The notes under the pieces: generated by a model
Database searches by the model: none
What the model saw: the letters and a program-made list of their open reading frames with translations, nothing else
Told to the model about the DNA's origin: nothing
Position numbers and translations under genes: made by a program
NCBI GenBank assembly: GCA_963853835.1
Contig: OY970825.1
Coordinates: forward strand, 42,008,908 to 42,072,907
DNA from: Calendula officinalis
Taxonomy: Eukaryota; Streptophyta; Magnoliopsida; Asterales; Asteraceae
Direction: 5' to 3'
Length of the DNA: 64,000 bases
Part shown: positions 1-12,686 of the stretch, piece by piece
Layout of the letters: each line of letters starts with the position of its first letter
Position numbering within the stretch: position 1 is the first letter of the stretch

Positions 1-475
1 TGGAAGCTTTATTAAAATGATAAAAGGAAGAATAAGTGAAGATAAGGTAGAAAGTGGTAATTGAGGAGGGTGAAAAGGTGTGATGGGATCCCTTCCCATC
101 TTTCTGCCGAAACCACTCACTCACAGGGGCCCACTTGCTTGATTTTTTTTCTTTTAAACAAATTTTAACAATACAATATAAAAAGTCCCTTTTGTAGTTA
201 ATTTATTTAAAATACCAAACGGGCTCCCATTTTAAAAACGAAAGCATTTCTGGAAACGAAATTAAATGGAGAATCCAAAGATATAAAAAAATCACATTTT
301 CATTTAAACATTTCAGAAAACAGATATTTTAATCCCTTGATTAAAATATCACAAAAGGACAAAAGGTCAAACAATTCATTTAACACTTAATCAAATTATT
401 CCACATATGGTCAAATAGATATTTTCAAATATCAAAATATACCTGAAACATCTAGGCCAGTTTTAGGATGTTACA
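1..475 (-). repeat. Partial 3' LTR of left-edge retrotransposon (cut by window edge)
   Basis: This stretch repeats 5787-6261 base for base with two differences that I can see, and in the same orientation. Read on the minus strand it starts TGTAACATCC directly after a purine-rich tract, as a 3' LTR should. Only the first 475 bases lie inside the window; the full LTR, seen at 3306-6261, is about 2.96 kb. The near identity of the two copies suggests a fairly recent insertion. Confidence 0.88.
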
Positions 476-489
476 ACTCTACCCTCCTT
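476..489 (-). other. Polypurine tract of left-edge LTR element
   Basis: On the minus strand the sequence is AAGGAGGGTAGAGT, immediately followed by the LTR start TGTAAC. This is the expected place and composition for the plus-strand priming tract of an LTR retrotransposon, and it fixes the element's orientation as minus. Confidence 0.75.
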
Positions 490-3290
490 AAAGAGGATTC
501 CGTCCCCGGAATCCAACAACAAAATCCAATTAGCAAGCATTTATCACAATACGTCTACAACTCTAATCCAATCACTTTCACGTATACATGCTCAAACAAA
601 ATCACATCCAATATGTCATGCATTTTATAGTATACTTAACAATTCCAACTTTTCCATATAATGTTCCCGCAAAACATTGTCATTTCAATTAACAGTCTAT
701 TCATTTCTGTAGTCTATACTAACCCCAAATAATCTCATTACTCATATTGCATTTACCTTAAAACATCCAATCAATTCATTTCATTTTCTCTATACATAAA
801 TTCAAACATCTCGATAAACAAATATCAACTACCATTCATGGTTGAGTTAGAATTTCTCATGACATACTAGCGATCCACATGCATATGTTTAAAAATTATC
901 TTACACAAAGTCCCAACAATTAACCCAAGTTTCAATTATCTACTCATTTTCTTCCTTATTCTAACAAAATTTACAACTTTGACCCGCAATTTTAAGAATC
1001 TCCAATAAAATTTCCGGTCTTAATCAACTAATTTTCAAAAGAATACACTTTCAAAACACAAAGTCACATCAATTTTCGCATACTAAGCACAAACTGGTCA
1101 AAATCAAGCAATTCATCGTGACACTATCAATGTCCTTAGTTAACAATACTTCTAACAATCATCAACTATTATGCATAATCAACCACATTACAAGTATGGC
1201 AAAATTTTACAAAGTCAAGTCGCACGTTTTGACAAAACTAGTCACAGTTTACACAGGTCAAGTCTACCCCACATATCTCATTACAATCATGGCAATACAA
1301 ATAGCAACAACTTTTATACCCAATTAGTCATACCTATGACCTAACAGATCAAAACAAGTTTTATTATCCAAAAATTGTTTTATTACTTCCATAACATGTT
1401 AAAGTATTTAACAAACCAACTTATACAATTAACAACAATTATCATCATAATCAAGGTCTAGCAACAAAATGCATCCAATCAAGTCTTGACATTAATTACC
1501 TTTAACGGGTCAACATTGAGAAATTTATCATAACAATTTCAAACATACGATTCACAGTTCATTAACATGTCAAACTCATGTGATGACTAATAAGCATTTT
1601 CAATTACGGTCAACGTTTACTTAGACTTCAAGTCAACCAATCATAATTCAACTAGTTCTTAACTCTTACCTATTAACATCCAAATAATAAGGTAATTCCA
1701 ACAATTCAATTCACAATTAAGCATAAGCAACTTCTATCATTTCTATCATGATATTTGATCTAGAGACGTATCCCCTAAGACATAAAACCTCAAACCTCAA
1801 TTCAACAGCTTTTATTACAATCAATAAAACATCATCATCACTTTGAGTAATTTCAAAATTACAATTTCAAACTATGATCAATTCTTATTAACATAAATCA
1901 TTTCTATACAATCATTTAAATCTAAACACTAGATTTAAGTATAAATCACCCTTTCAAACTCTTCTCAAACAATTTCACAATCAATGCAAATCATTTAACA
2001 AACTCATTTATCTTCAATTATGATTATCACTAGTCATTTCAAAAGATCTACACATACAGTTCATTAGTCATTTTCAGAATCCAAATTCAACATAGAAAAC
2101 CAATCAGGTTTGCATCAAAACATTTCAGGTCATTCCAACATTTATCACTGACTATCTGCCACAATTACTGTCTATAACAAAAACAAACATCAATTTGTCC
2201 ACATTGCACAAACATTTCTGATTCTCACTATACAAGTCACTACATGTGACCCGACATGTCACACTAAAATTTCACTTTTCGCATAACAAACACTAGTCCT
2301 ACTTGGACTATTCAATTCACGCATACAATTCCATCCATTTTAATTACAAGCACCACATTTCCACAGTTACAATAGTTACTATTATACTCAACTTGATCCA
2401 TGGTCACATACGTTGTGACCGAAACCGACATACAACCGATTCTCTTCGCTTCTCCTATAGTGAAGGAACAAACAAACAGTGACAATCAACATGTCATCAA
2501 TTTGCACAATATGAAAACAAGCAACTTTAACCACCGAGACACTATATGTGTCCCGACAAACCAGAAAAGATTCAATCTTCTATAACATTTATTCATAACT
2601 TTAATTAGCTAGACTGATCCACACATCATGTCATTCTAAACTTAGTCCAAGTTTCAACAAGAGGAACATGTAAACATACATCACTTATATCTACAAAACT
2701 CCTGACACATAAGATGTATCCCAAATCAACAAGCAACCAATTATTCTAATTCAAGTGACACAACACACCACGGGTAAGCAATTCAGTTCAACACAGCATT
2801 TCACAAACCTTAGCTAAGCAATCTTCTCAATTAACAATTCTACATAAACACAAGTATTGAGTTTATTAAAGCATACCCGAGCTATCATTGTCGGTCCACG
2901 GTTGGTGAAGATTCCCCGACCGCCCCCGTCCTTGACCTGCAACCCATTTTCTTTTCCCAAGGTCAACTTCCATCATGCCCAAATTGACCTCCTTTAATGT
3001 ACTTCATTTTCCCCACGTGCGTATATATGCTCCTCAAGTAACTCCCGCATCGTTACTTGATGTGCCAACATTTCCTAGGGCCAAGGGGGTCGGGTTCTCT
3101 TTACCTGTCATATCTATCACAATCACAACAACTCACGAAAGCTTAGTTTAAATCGTTAGTAACTACATACTAACTATAAACTAACTTCATTCACATTTGC
3201 TCTAATCCCGCTCGTCCGGAATGCTTGACCAAACTTGAGCCACGATTTGGGAATGGAACACCAACCCCGTGTATCCATCGCCAAACCGAA

Positions 3291-3302
3291 GCTCTGATAC
3301 CA
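3291..3302 (-). other. Primer-binding site (initiator tRNA-Met type)
   Basis: On the minus strand TGGTATCAGAGC lies three bases inside the end of the 3306-6261 LTR. This is the classic plant retrotransposon PBS complementary to the 3' end of initiator tRNA-Met. It confirms that 3306-6261 is the 5' LTR and that the element runs leftwards. Confidence 0.85.
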
Positions 3303-3305
3303 AGT

Positions 3306-6261
3306 TGTAACACCGCAAAATTTAGGAAGCGTTTTTTTTTTTTTTTTAAATGCCCGGAGGCGATTAGGTTATCCTCTAGGTTAGTTTAGCGGAAGCATAA
3401 AGATAATAATAAGTTTAGGTTTAGGTTTACAAACCAATGTCCCAAATTAAACTTCAAAACATTAATTATTTAAATGGTGTCACTTAAACGACATGGCTCC
3501 TTTTTAAAACATATCAACTGAGCCTGGTCAATCATCCCGTCCAAAGCACCGATCACCTGAAAAGATTCAACGAGGGAGGGATTAGCACAAAGCTAAGTGA
3601 ATGAATATAATCTACAAATTCTGTGAAGCCCAACAAGCTGGCATAGTCATCACTACTATCTAAAAGCCACCTAACCACTTATCGCTGTTCACTAGAACAC
3701 GGAAGTTATAAAACATCTCCGGTTGGGTATCACTGTTCACTAGAACACGGAAGTTATAAAACATCTCCGGTTCGGGACAATACTGTTTGTTCGAGAAGAT
3801 CGGGGTCCTGCCGGAGCCTTAAACCATGGTCGGCCAAACCACGGTAACCGATAGCTGTTCGTGACCAACACCCGGGCAACTCCCTCCCCTTGACCATGCA
3901 ACTAATACAGGTAAGGTCGGATACCCTTTAGTCGACACCCATTGCCCAGCGCACTGACTTCTCAAACCTCGGATAAGCACACACCGAGCCTCGGATAACC
4001 ACACACCGAGTTGTTGCTTGCAATCAAGCCAAGTCTCTTCACTTTGTGCACATAACCTATTTGACTCATCTCTAGCAAATAGGTACTAAACTAGCAAACT
4101 AGATACAACGAAACTGCATCAAAAGCAATGCAACTGAGTTCCCATCGCGAACTCAAGTTCGCGTCGCGAACTCATGTTCGCGTTCGGTAACTCCGTCGCG
4201 AAGTGTTCACGGCCAACACCAAAATTCTCTGTCTCGAGTTCGCGTTTCGCGAACTCTAGTTCGCGTCGCGAACTACCTGAAGCTGGTACATTTCCTGCAT
4301 TTTCAACAAGCATGCATATACCAAACTAATTGTAACCAAACACAAGTTGGAGGTTAAATCCACTCACCGTTACTTCCACTTGTCGAACTCAGAGGTCTAA
4401 TGTTTCTGAGTCTCGATCCCGATTCCTGTACACCAAAGGAATACCGAATTAGTATATAATTCCACCAAATTATAAACAATGTTAAATATGCATTTAACAC
4501 TAACACTTGCACTAACTAGATAACCAAACACTTAAATCATCATATGAACATGTCATGACCATTTACACTTACATAACAAGTCAACTAGTCATTTTGCAAG
4601 TCTTACATTCAAACGGGTCAAACCGGATTATTAAACAATAATACATCCTACACTTACAATCATGTCAATAACTTATAATTCACCAATTTATATAGCTTGC
4701 CATGTTATCTCCATCTATAGTCCAATTCAAACTATATTAAAGCATATATAGTCAACTTTCACATTATATACCCGAACGGGTCAAACCACATATTTAACTT
4801 TAACACTTCCAAACACAACCTTAATTGCTATAATTAAACCATTTAACAATTCATAATTAACTAGTCATTTCAACAAGACCAAATTCTATCTTTTATACAA
4901 GATCACATAGACATCACTTACTAGTTCATAATTTAACATAAATTATCCAAACACTATAAAAACTAGCATTTTTATCAAATCCCACCAACCCTTGGCATAA
5001 ACCATAACTAACATATCTAACATGTTATTTTAACATAACAATTAACATAACCCATAAAAACCTATCATTGACACAACCACACCAACTTGTCACAAAACCC
5101 ATAAAATACACCAATGACATATTTTTCACCAACTAGTTATTTAACCCAATAACTAGTTTATAAATTATACATAAAATCCATACAACTTTTTAACTAACAA
5201 TTTCATTCAAACAAGTCATAATTAATCATCTTAACATTTAACACTTCCAACATTTTAGTTCAACTCATATTTACAATAAAAGCCACAAAATTCCAAGTTC
5301 TAACTAGTTTAGTAAAAACCCATCTTTTCTCCAAAATCACCTACCATGGTGATTTATGGATCTTTCACCCAAAATATGATTTTACTAGTTATAACACATG
5401 ACAAGCTTCATTTAACATATAAAACACAAAAGATTCATGAACTTTATCTTTTAACAACAAACCCACCAAATCTTACAACTCTAGTTTATGAACTAGTCAA
5501 GAACACCAAAAGCAACTAACATGTATTATAAGTGTAATCAACCTCTTAAACACATATAAACATAAATATATCCTTATCGTAACTAAACTAGTTAAAATCT
5601 TACAAAACTCATAATCTTAGTTTATCATTTTGCAAGGAATTCAATAATAATAACAAGAGTCACAACTTACCCACAAGCTTTCACTACCCGAGATTCTAGC
5701 AATAAAATGAGGAAGAATGAACTTGAAATCCTTAAAAAAATCGCCAATCACAAGCAAGCTTAGATGGAGTTTTGTGAAAGAATTCATGGAAGCTTTATTA
5801 AAATGATAAAAGGAAGAATAAGTGAAGATAAGGTAGAAAGTGGTAATTGAGGAGGGTGAAAAGGTGTGATGGGATCCCTTCCCATCTTTCTGCCGAAACC
5901 ACTCACTCACAGGGGCCCACTTGCTTGATTTTTTTTCTTTTAAACAAATTTTAACAATACAATATAAAAAGTCCCTTTTGTAGTTAATTTATTTAAAATA
6001 CCAAACGGGCTCCCATTTTAAAAACGAAAGCATTTCTGGAAACGAAATTAAATGGAGAATCCAAAGATGTAAAAAAATCACATTTTCATTTAAACATTTC
6101 AGAAAACAGATATTTTAATCCCTTGATTAAAATATCACAAAAGGACAAAAGGTCAAAAAATTCATTTAACACTTAATCAAATTATTCCACATATGGTCAA
6201 ATAGATATTTTCAAATATCAAAATATACCTGAAACATCTAGGCCAGTTTTAGGATGTTACA
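3306..6261 (-). repeat. 5' LTR (2956 bp) of left-edge retrotransposon
   Basis: On the minus strand the LTR runs from TGTAACATCC (6261) to GGTGTTACA (3306), with TG...CA ends. Its first 475 bases match the partial LTR at 1-475. The PBS follows directly. Inside, near 4136-4278, is a cluster of inverted motifs built on GTTCGCG...CGCGAAC. The right flank 6262-6266 (catag) should be one half of a 5-bp target duplication; the other half is outside the window. The LTR abuts the broken MULE reading frame, so the element landed inside that gene. Confidence 0.88.
4136..4278. repeat. Cluster of GTTCGCG/CGCGAAC inverted motifs inside LTR
   Basis: Within about 140 bp the pattern 'cgcgaactcaagttcgcgtcgcgaac' and variants recurs at least five times, each a near-palindrome able to form a short hairpin. 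A related palindrome cluster occurs in the solo LTR at 58316-58462. Its function is unknown. Confidence 0.7.
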
Positions 6262-8788
6262 CATAGGGGATCTTATTTAGCCAATCATAGCAACATTGAT
6301 GATTCTTTCTGATTTCTTCCAGTGCTAATTTAAATTCTGACAATGTTGTTCTAGTGGCACACTTCCAAAGGGAATCCTTCATTGCAGCAGTCTTAAATTG
6401 AGTTTTCATGTTTTCATGTATATGCCTCAAACAGAATCTGTGTTCTGCAGCTGGAAATACCCTTGATAATGCAGGTAGCAGACGCTATATGAACAAAAAC
6501 AAGTTAAAGTCTATAAAAAAACCAAAATAAAACAAATTTATTAATACCTTTTGCTTGTCTGATATGAAAGTGAAGTTGCTATTTCTTGATAGATCCAAAT
6601 CATCTCCAAGGCACTCCAAAAACCACATCCAAGAATTTGTGCTTTCAGATTCAACAATTGCATATGCCAGTGGATAAATCCCATTCTTAGAGTCAACACC
6701 TACTGCAGTTAACACCTGGCCAGGATATGGTCCTTTCATGAAAGCACCATCTAAACCCAACAATTCTCTTATTCCAGATCTGAACCCCCTCTTTAGTGGA
6801 CCTAAACAAATATAGATCCTCCAAAAAACATTATCTCTGGAGTTGGGAGTAGGATCTGGTTGAAGATCAAGTTTGACTGTAGTGCCTGGATTGGATCTCT
6901 GGAGTTCAAGGATGTAATCTCTAAGCAAGGAATACTGGTCTTGATAATCCCCCTTATCCTTTCAAGTGCTATCTCTTTTGCTCTGTAAGCTGTCATCTTG
7001 GAAATTTCAAGCTGATATTGTTTAGAAAGTTGATCTTGAAGGGCTTTGCCAGAAATATTTGGATTTGAGTAGACAATTGATCCAATCTTTGTAGCCAGAA
7101 ATGAAGCAGTGCATTGGGAGATTTGTCTTTGTCTATTACATTTGTGCTCGGCAAAAAAGGTCTTCACCATCCAACGATCTTCTTTTGTGATTTTGGATAT
7201 GTGTAAAGTATAAGGGCAGGTAGGGTTTTGGTCTTCTTCACCATCCAAGTTTACATTTTTGCCCTTTTTTTTGTCTTTTTCAGGAGTGACCATCTTACCC
7301 TTCTTTTTGTCTTTGTCTTGTTGTTTTGAAATATTCTTGCCCTTCCCAATGTCCTCTTGTCCCTTCTTACCCTTACCCTTTCCTTTTTGTGGAGTCACAA
7401 TCTTACCCTTTCCTTTTTGTGGAGTGACAATCTTACCCTTGCCTTTATTTGGTCCCTTTTCTTTTTCAATTGTTATTCCTTTTTGTTTATCATCACCTCC
7501 TTTATCTAGTTTTTTGGGTACTATTCCAAAGCACTTTACCCGTACACGTATTAAATCTGATTTAATTACTTTAAGCTTTCTTCTACTCTCAACTGCATGT
7601 TCCCTAATAGCATCAAGAATTTTCTTCTTTGTTGAAAATATTTGACCAACATAGAAAGTGTGTTTCAGGTGCTCGGATTCCCTCCTGATCTTTCTCAGTG
7701 TAGTCTTTCGTTGTCTTTCAAATTCTAAATTTCCTTCATCACTGCCATAACCACTATCATACTCATCAAAGTTAATTCCATCAACATCTTCATCATTAAC
7801 TTGAACATTTGGTTGTAAGATGTTTTCATCAAAAAGTTCATTTCTTTCAGTGTTGAGACTAAAATCAGTCATGTCAACCTCTACATCATGCACTTCATTG
7901 TGTTCATCTTCTTGCAACTCATCTTCTTGTAACTCATCTTCAAACTCATCTTCTTGTAAGTCATCTTCTGCATTAAATTGAGCATTTATTTCTAGAACTT
8001 CATCCACTTATGGAACTTCATTAAATTCTGGATATGCATTAAATTCAGGATCTTCATTAAATTCATGATCTGTTTCTGGTTGTTGATCTGCAATAACTTC
8101 TTGATCTGTTTCTGGTTGATCTACAATAACTTCAGGATCATGTGTTGAACTTTGGCCATGTTCTATATCATGTGTTGAACCTACCCATGGTAAATACAAA
8201 TTCTTCTTTACTGAATTTAACTTTTTCTTTGATACACCCTTACAAGGCTCATCATCATCAATCTCCTGTAACACAACCTTACTTTGATTTGGTGATCTCC
8301 TGTAATTAAATACTGAGGTTACCCCTTGTTCAATATACGCATTAAATAACCTATTTCTTCCAAGGTAACTTAGCATATTCCTTACATCTTGGTCATTTCC
8401 CAAAGCCAGCCAACCATAATCCAAATCAAAATCGGATTTTTTAAAATGGTAGTACATTTTATGGTCATCTTTATAACCTAATTTCTGTACCATCCTATCG
8501 AGTTCATGGACTGAAAAGTACTCGTAATCTACCAAATAATCAAGTTCAACAGTACCCCCAACGTATTTGCGACCGGGATACTTTGAAAAACTACCACCAT
8601 GATGAAGCTTGATAGAGAACAGACCGTCGTATGTTTCTGAACAAAATTTCAAAAAAAATTTTAACTTTTTTCAAGTTTCTAAAAATTAGGTTACGCAAAT
8701 GCTTACCGTAAATATCCTTCAAGAAAGCTTCATCGAAGTCGTCTTCTCTGAAAACCCAACACGGACCATTTGGAAGTCCGGCGGACAT
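6262..8788 (-). pseudogene. Mutator-like element (MULE) transposase, broken
   Basis: A minus-strand MULE transposase gene. Exon 1 is 8788-8707 (starts MSAGLPNGPCW). A 70-nt intron (8706-8637) leads to exon 2 with the plant MULE N-terminal region (ETYDGLFSIKLHHGG...YVGG), an acidic stretch and a Lys/Gly-rich repeat (KGKGKIVTPQ units). The transposase core follows: GLDGAFMKGPYPGQ, then AVGVDSKNGIYPLAYAIVE, then FISDKQK. A 63-nt GT-AG intron (6547-6485) then leads to RLLPALSRVFPAAEHRFCLRHIHENMK up to 6262. The frame is damaged by an in-frame TAA at 8010-8008 and a one-base loss in the C-run at 6949-6953. The retrotransposon LTR inserted at 6261/6262 separates the C-terminal part (third catalytic residue, SWIM zinc finger). 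The product would have been the DDE transposase that moves MULEs; this copy cannot make it. The family call is confident, the exact start less so. Confidence 0.88.
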
Positions 8789-9110
8789 TTTGAGTTGTCG
8801 TCGTCGTCGTTCAGTAATCGCCAATCGCCGGTCAATTTTAGGTTTAGAAAACGTCGGGGATGAAAACGAAACCAAATGACAGACAAAGGGGGTAAGAGGG
8901 TATAACTTGGGGGTTTTTTAAAAATGGACGAAATTACCCTCATGTTTTGTGCACGTGATGGGGTTTAACGGCTAAAAAGAGACGGATTTGGACGGAAGGC
9001 CAAATTTCCAGAATATTGAAAACTTAAAGGACAAAAAAACTGACAAAAAAACATTAGGGACAAAAACCTCGAATCGGCCACAGGTCAGGGACAAAAATTG
9101 TAATTTACCC
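8789..9110 (-). mobile_element. MULE 5' region and terminal inverted repeat
   Basis: Upstream of the transposase start, the minus strand begins GGGTAAATTACAATTTTTGT at 9110 and continues with repeated 'ttttgtccctaat'-type phrases, typical of the terminal repeats of this MULE group. The partner terminus lies beyond the left window edge, so the target duplication cannot be checked. The terminal word TAAATTACA is shared with several MITEs in this window (13838, 19166, 53487). Confidence 0.6.
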
Positions 9111-9375
9111 TTAATTATATAATATTTAGACAATAATATTATCCAATTACTATATGATTTAATAGCTTTAAATCATATCATGGATAATCTATAATTAACA
9201 CATTGTATATTTACTCAACTAGTAAATGTAAAAATACTTGTATTAATTAGATAGTTAAACTGATCCAGTAATAAGTTAAACTTAACTTAATACTTAACTG
9301 ATTCATAATGACTATTATGAATCATTCATCTTCCAAGTATCATTACATAACTTTCTCGTATTACATGCACTCACC

Positions 9376-9450
9376 AGTGTGACCCTTAAGTGTTTCGTAG
9401 GTTTGGATGTATCATCATAGGTTGACTAAATGTGCACATAATTCCAACAG
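9376..9450. repeat. 75-bp direct repeat, copy 1
   Basis: Starts agtgtgacccttaagtg and ends cataattccaacag. It matches 9828-9902 with one visible mismatch (taaatgtgc versus taactgtgc). The copies are 452 bp apart. They could be the ends of a decayed small LTR-like element or a local duplication. No target duplication is evident. Confidence 0.85.
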
Positions 9451-9827
9451 ACTCCCACTTGTGCAAGTTCGTAGCCTTTATCTTAATGACACGAGCTACA
9501 GTGGCCTTCTAGATGGGCATGTAGGTAACCAACCCCATAAAAACAGCTTATATAACCCAGGTATAGTTTCGAAAAACTCTTTAGTAGCGTCGTCTAGTAA
9601 AGAACACTCTGTCTCTACTTCTTGGGCAACATTGTTAGGTTCATCCCTTGCAGCACGATATTTGATGATAACGAATACGTGCATGGTAGAAGATATCAAC
9701 TACTGTATTCGAAATCGTTTCATGACTTCTTGATTCAAACTGTTGTGATAAACGACAAAGAACAAATCAGTTCGTTTGGGCATGGCCATGCACTTACCAG
9801 TTTTCTTATCATGTCAAAGGACCCATA

Positions 9828-9902
9828 AGTGTGACCCTTAAGTGTTTCGTAGGTTTGGATGTATCATCATAGGTTGACTAACTGTGCACATAATTCCAAC
9901 AG
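9828..9902. repeat. 75-bp direct repeat, copy 2
   Basis: Second copy of the sequence at 9376-9450, same orientation, one mismatch. The sequence after it (ggcggctctccacc...) differs from that after copy 1. Confidence 0.85.
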
Positions 9903-11317
9903 TGGCGGCTCTCCACCTCATCACCCACGACGTGATTACATGTCCATACCGGCCAGCCTTAGGCGATGAGTTCGATACTTATCAGTTTGATTTTTTATTT
10001 AATTGCAACTAATAATAATGACAATATTTAATAATAATAATATTTTTCTTTTTGGTTTTAAACGGTTACAACAATGAGTCTTCATCCAAGAAATTGGTAC
10101 CCTAATTGCAGATATTCTGTCAACCGTGTAATAATTAGTGATGTAGAATAAAATATGAGAACACAAATTAGTACTGCTGATTATTAAAATACTTAGAACA
10201 ATCTAATCGAAAACTCACGTTGATTCAATATCGTAGTCCTCGTCTCTAGTTAACTTGAACTTTGTTTATCATTATTGATTAATAAAGAAAGTATTTGAAA
10301 ATATTGTGTATATTGTTTAATTGATCAGTAAACTCGATTAAGTGTATTAAACCCTCCTCTTCCATCACTTACACTTATTTGGGACTAATAGTTTGTGAAA
10401 TCATCAAGGGTAGAGGGTCGTATGAAACTGAAGTGACGAGAGGACAATGTAATTAGATTTGATGTTTAAATAACTATTGTTGATGAGTCGTAAGCTGCTT
10501 GTGTATGTCCCAGATGATATAAATATCTATAATAAGTCTTCAGTTGGGAACATCACCAGCTTGAAGAAGTCAAAGTTGAATCAGCTGCAAAAGTAGATAG
10601 GACATTCTTATCAGAGGCCGAAAGCCGAAGATAAGAAATACATATGTTTAGTGGAATCAACTAGTAGTAAATGTAGTTGTGGAAGACTTAATGTGGATAA
10701 AGGTCTTGACACTTAGAACCTCAATTTTCCGCTCAAACAACTCACTAAGATCTTCATGTACTGAAATAGAAGAATCCTATTTACAAGATCATTAAAAGCC
10801 ACCCATTAGCTACAAGGATTTGTCAGCTCATAACTACCACCAAAGTACATGAGATCTATACTTTAATTTACTATTTGTCAGTAAGGAGGTACAAAGTTGA
10901 CAGAGACATAAGACAATTCTACATCAATGAATCGTAAGTCGACACATTGATATAGGAAACATGCTTCTTGGGCTATAATACACGTTCAACTTTCAGTTTT
11001 ATTCATATAATTCTCAATCACTTGACGAACACGTAAATGAGGATGAAGGTTGTGATTTTGCAAGTTTTGTTTTTTATTTAGAATTTTTGGGTTGAAGACT
11101 TAGAGTTAGAGATGAAGAACACATGGTAGGGGTGTGTGTGAGGGGGGGGGGGGGCATCACGTTGTCATGTGAGGTTAGTTAACGAACCAACTTAGACGGA
11201 AGAACAAAAATAGCAGAAATCGAAAAGTATAAGGACAAAAACAGGAAAAAAAATATACGAAGAAAATACTAGAATTTTAAAAACAACAAAGACACTTTTC
11301 ATAATTTAATCTAGATA

Positions 11318-11502
11318 AATAATATATGTTCCTAACTTTTGTGTCTACTTATATGCATATTTATTTGATAAGATGATATGTGTAATCAACTAATTTTCTA
11401 TTCTAATATTATCCCTTAATTTTGACACATGTCTTAATCAAGTGGTTAGATATATAAGTAGATACAAAAGGTAGACACCAATAACCAATTGGTCTAGATT
11501 AA
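11318..11502. mobile_element. MITE, same family as 47137-47345 (approximate ends)
   Basis: Left arm 'acttttgtgtctacttatat' pairs with right arm 'atataagtagatacaaaagg'. The interior contains ttttgacacatgtctta, also present in the element at 47137-47345. It is therefore a second, more diverged member of the same inverted-repeat MITE family. No clean target duplication was found, so the ends are approximate. Confidence 0.55.
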
Positions 11503-11899
11503 TTGACGACCAATGATATCCTTGAGGGCTTTCCTTCAAAAGATCTTGAGTTTAAGACTTGTTGAAGACATTCATTAGAGATAAAAAAAATATAGTGGTG
11601 TTTATTACTTTATCTCCAAAAAAGAGGAGATAGGTTAGAAAAAACATACCTCGTGTTTGAATATCTCAAACCACTAACTAATTAACTTGTCATTAAAAAA
11701 ACAAATATTAGGTTGACTTTAAACGACCTAAATATTCGGGGGAGTGAAACGAAAATATGGAAATTTACGCGTATACAAAACAATAAATGATTACATTAGC
11801 TGTAATGTAATAAAAAATAATATTATATTCATATTTTCCACCTACTACCCCTAACATATGTCAACCTGCCATTGATTCGTATTTTGAAATTTAAATTGA

Positions 11900-12620
11900 G
11901 TTTCTGTGTAGAACTGTTCTTAATGTGTGGGTCCACTCTTCCATTTTCTTCTCCCAATCCTCTCTCTTCAACCAGAAATCCTTTCATTTATCAGCAGTTG
12001 AGCTAGGGTTTTTGTTTGGTGTAGTCCATTGCTAGAGATCGACGTACGGACAGAATTTGAGGTCACTATCTCATCTTTCCGTGTGAATTGGGGCGCTCTT
12101 TTTAATACTGTAGCTAGGTTAACCTCCAATTCGATTTTCCATAATTGTTGCTCGATTACTTGATTTGATGTAATGCTACAGAGTTTTTCCTCAAATTTCT
12201 TTGAATTTCGTGTTTCTGTGTCTGAATTGTATATATGTTGAACCAGAACGTTTGGTTTCTTGACCAACAAGTCAACAGATCAACTTCAACTCGATTTATC
12301 TCAGTTCAGATACTGATCGGCTGTTCATCAGATTCGGATTTCTGTGTTTCAGTCGTCAATTGTGATTTTGATGAAAATTGATGTTATTAATTGGCAACTG
12401 AAATAGTCCGATTTGTAGGTAGAATTTTGGCTGAATCAGGCTGCGTGTTCTACAAGAATCATCATCTTTGTCAAATTATGGCTAAAATTAAGTCCTAAAT
12501 AGTCTGTAACCTCATATTGCTTTATGAAGAGGACTATATATATCTGATCTTCCACAACAGTTATTATCCAAATTACTTATCCTATCAATCTAAATTATAA
12601 ATAGTATTTGATTCTTGCAG
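11900..12620 (+). promoter_or_regulatory. Probable 5' UTR and leader intron of FAB1-like gene
   Basis: A CT-rich leader-like stretch (ttcttctcccaatcctctctcttcaacc) near 11945-11975 is followed by about 600 bp of AT-rich sequence and a good acceptor, ttcttgcag, ending at 12620. This fits a 5' UTR exon, a leader intron and a second exon that carries the start codon. Transcript data would be needed to place the transcription start and the first donor. Confidence 0.45.
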
Positions 12621-12648
12621 GATTCTTAATCCTAAAAAAACTACTCTG

Positions 12649-12681
12649 ATGCCAATTTTTCTAGTGAAAAGGAAGAATTAG
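12649..12681 (+). other. Upstream ORF of 10 codons before FAB1-like start
   Basis: A short ATG...TAG frame (MPIFLVKRKN) ends five bases before the main ATG at 12687, in the same exon. Such a close upstream ORF could lower or regulate translation of the kinase. This depends on the transcript including 12649, which is inferred from the acceptor at 12620. Confidence 0.4.
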
Positions 12682-12686
12682 AGGAT

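Larger units (their letters stand above)
476..3305 (-). mobile_element. Interior of non-autonomous LTR retrotransposon (LARD-like)
   Basis: This 2.8-kb interior lies between a primer-binding site and a polypurine tract, yet I find no gag, protease, RT, RNase H or integrase similarity in any frame. The longest open frames are 60-70 codons and of biased composition. The plus strand is very rich in A, C and T (many CAATTCA-like words). A large element with LTRs but no coding capacity fits the LARD class, which depends on proteins from an autonomous relative. The relative is probably a chromovirus: the LTR ends (TGTAAC...GTTACA) and the initiator-Met PBS match that group. The family assignment is inference. 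Confidence 0.7.
9111..11300. other. Intergenic stretch, no gene recognised
   Basis: AT-rich sequence without a supported gene. The only clear structure is a 75-bp direct repeat (see 9376-9450 and 9828-9902). Short open frames around 9407-9828 overlap each other on both strands and look fortuitous. A run of 14 G occurs near 11140-11154. Confidence 0.6.

Noticed and set aside
3291..3302. Possible tRNA gene because of initiator tRNA-Met similarity (also 43690-43701)
   Set aside because: Only the 12-base primer-binding complement is present, next to LTR ends; no cloverleaf.
7259..7645. 128-codon Phe/Pro/Leu-rich plus-strand frame
   Set aside because: Antisense to the Lys/Gly-rich repeat of the MULE protein.
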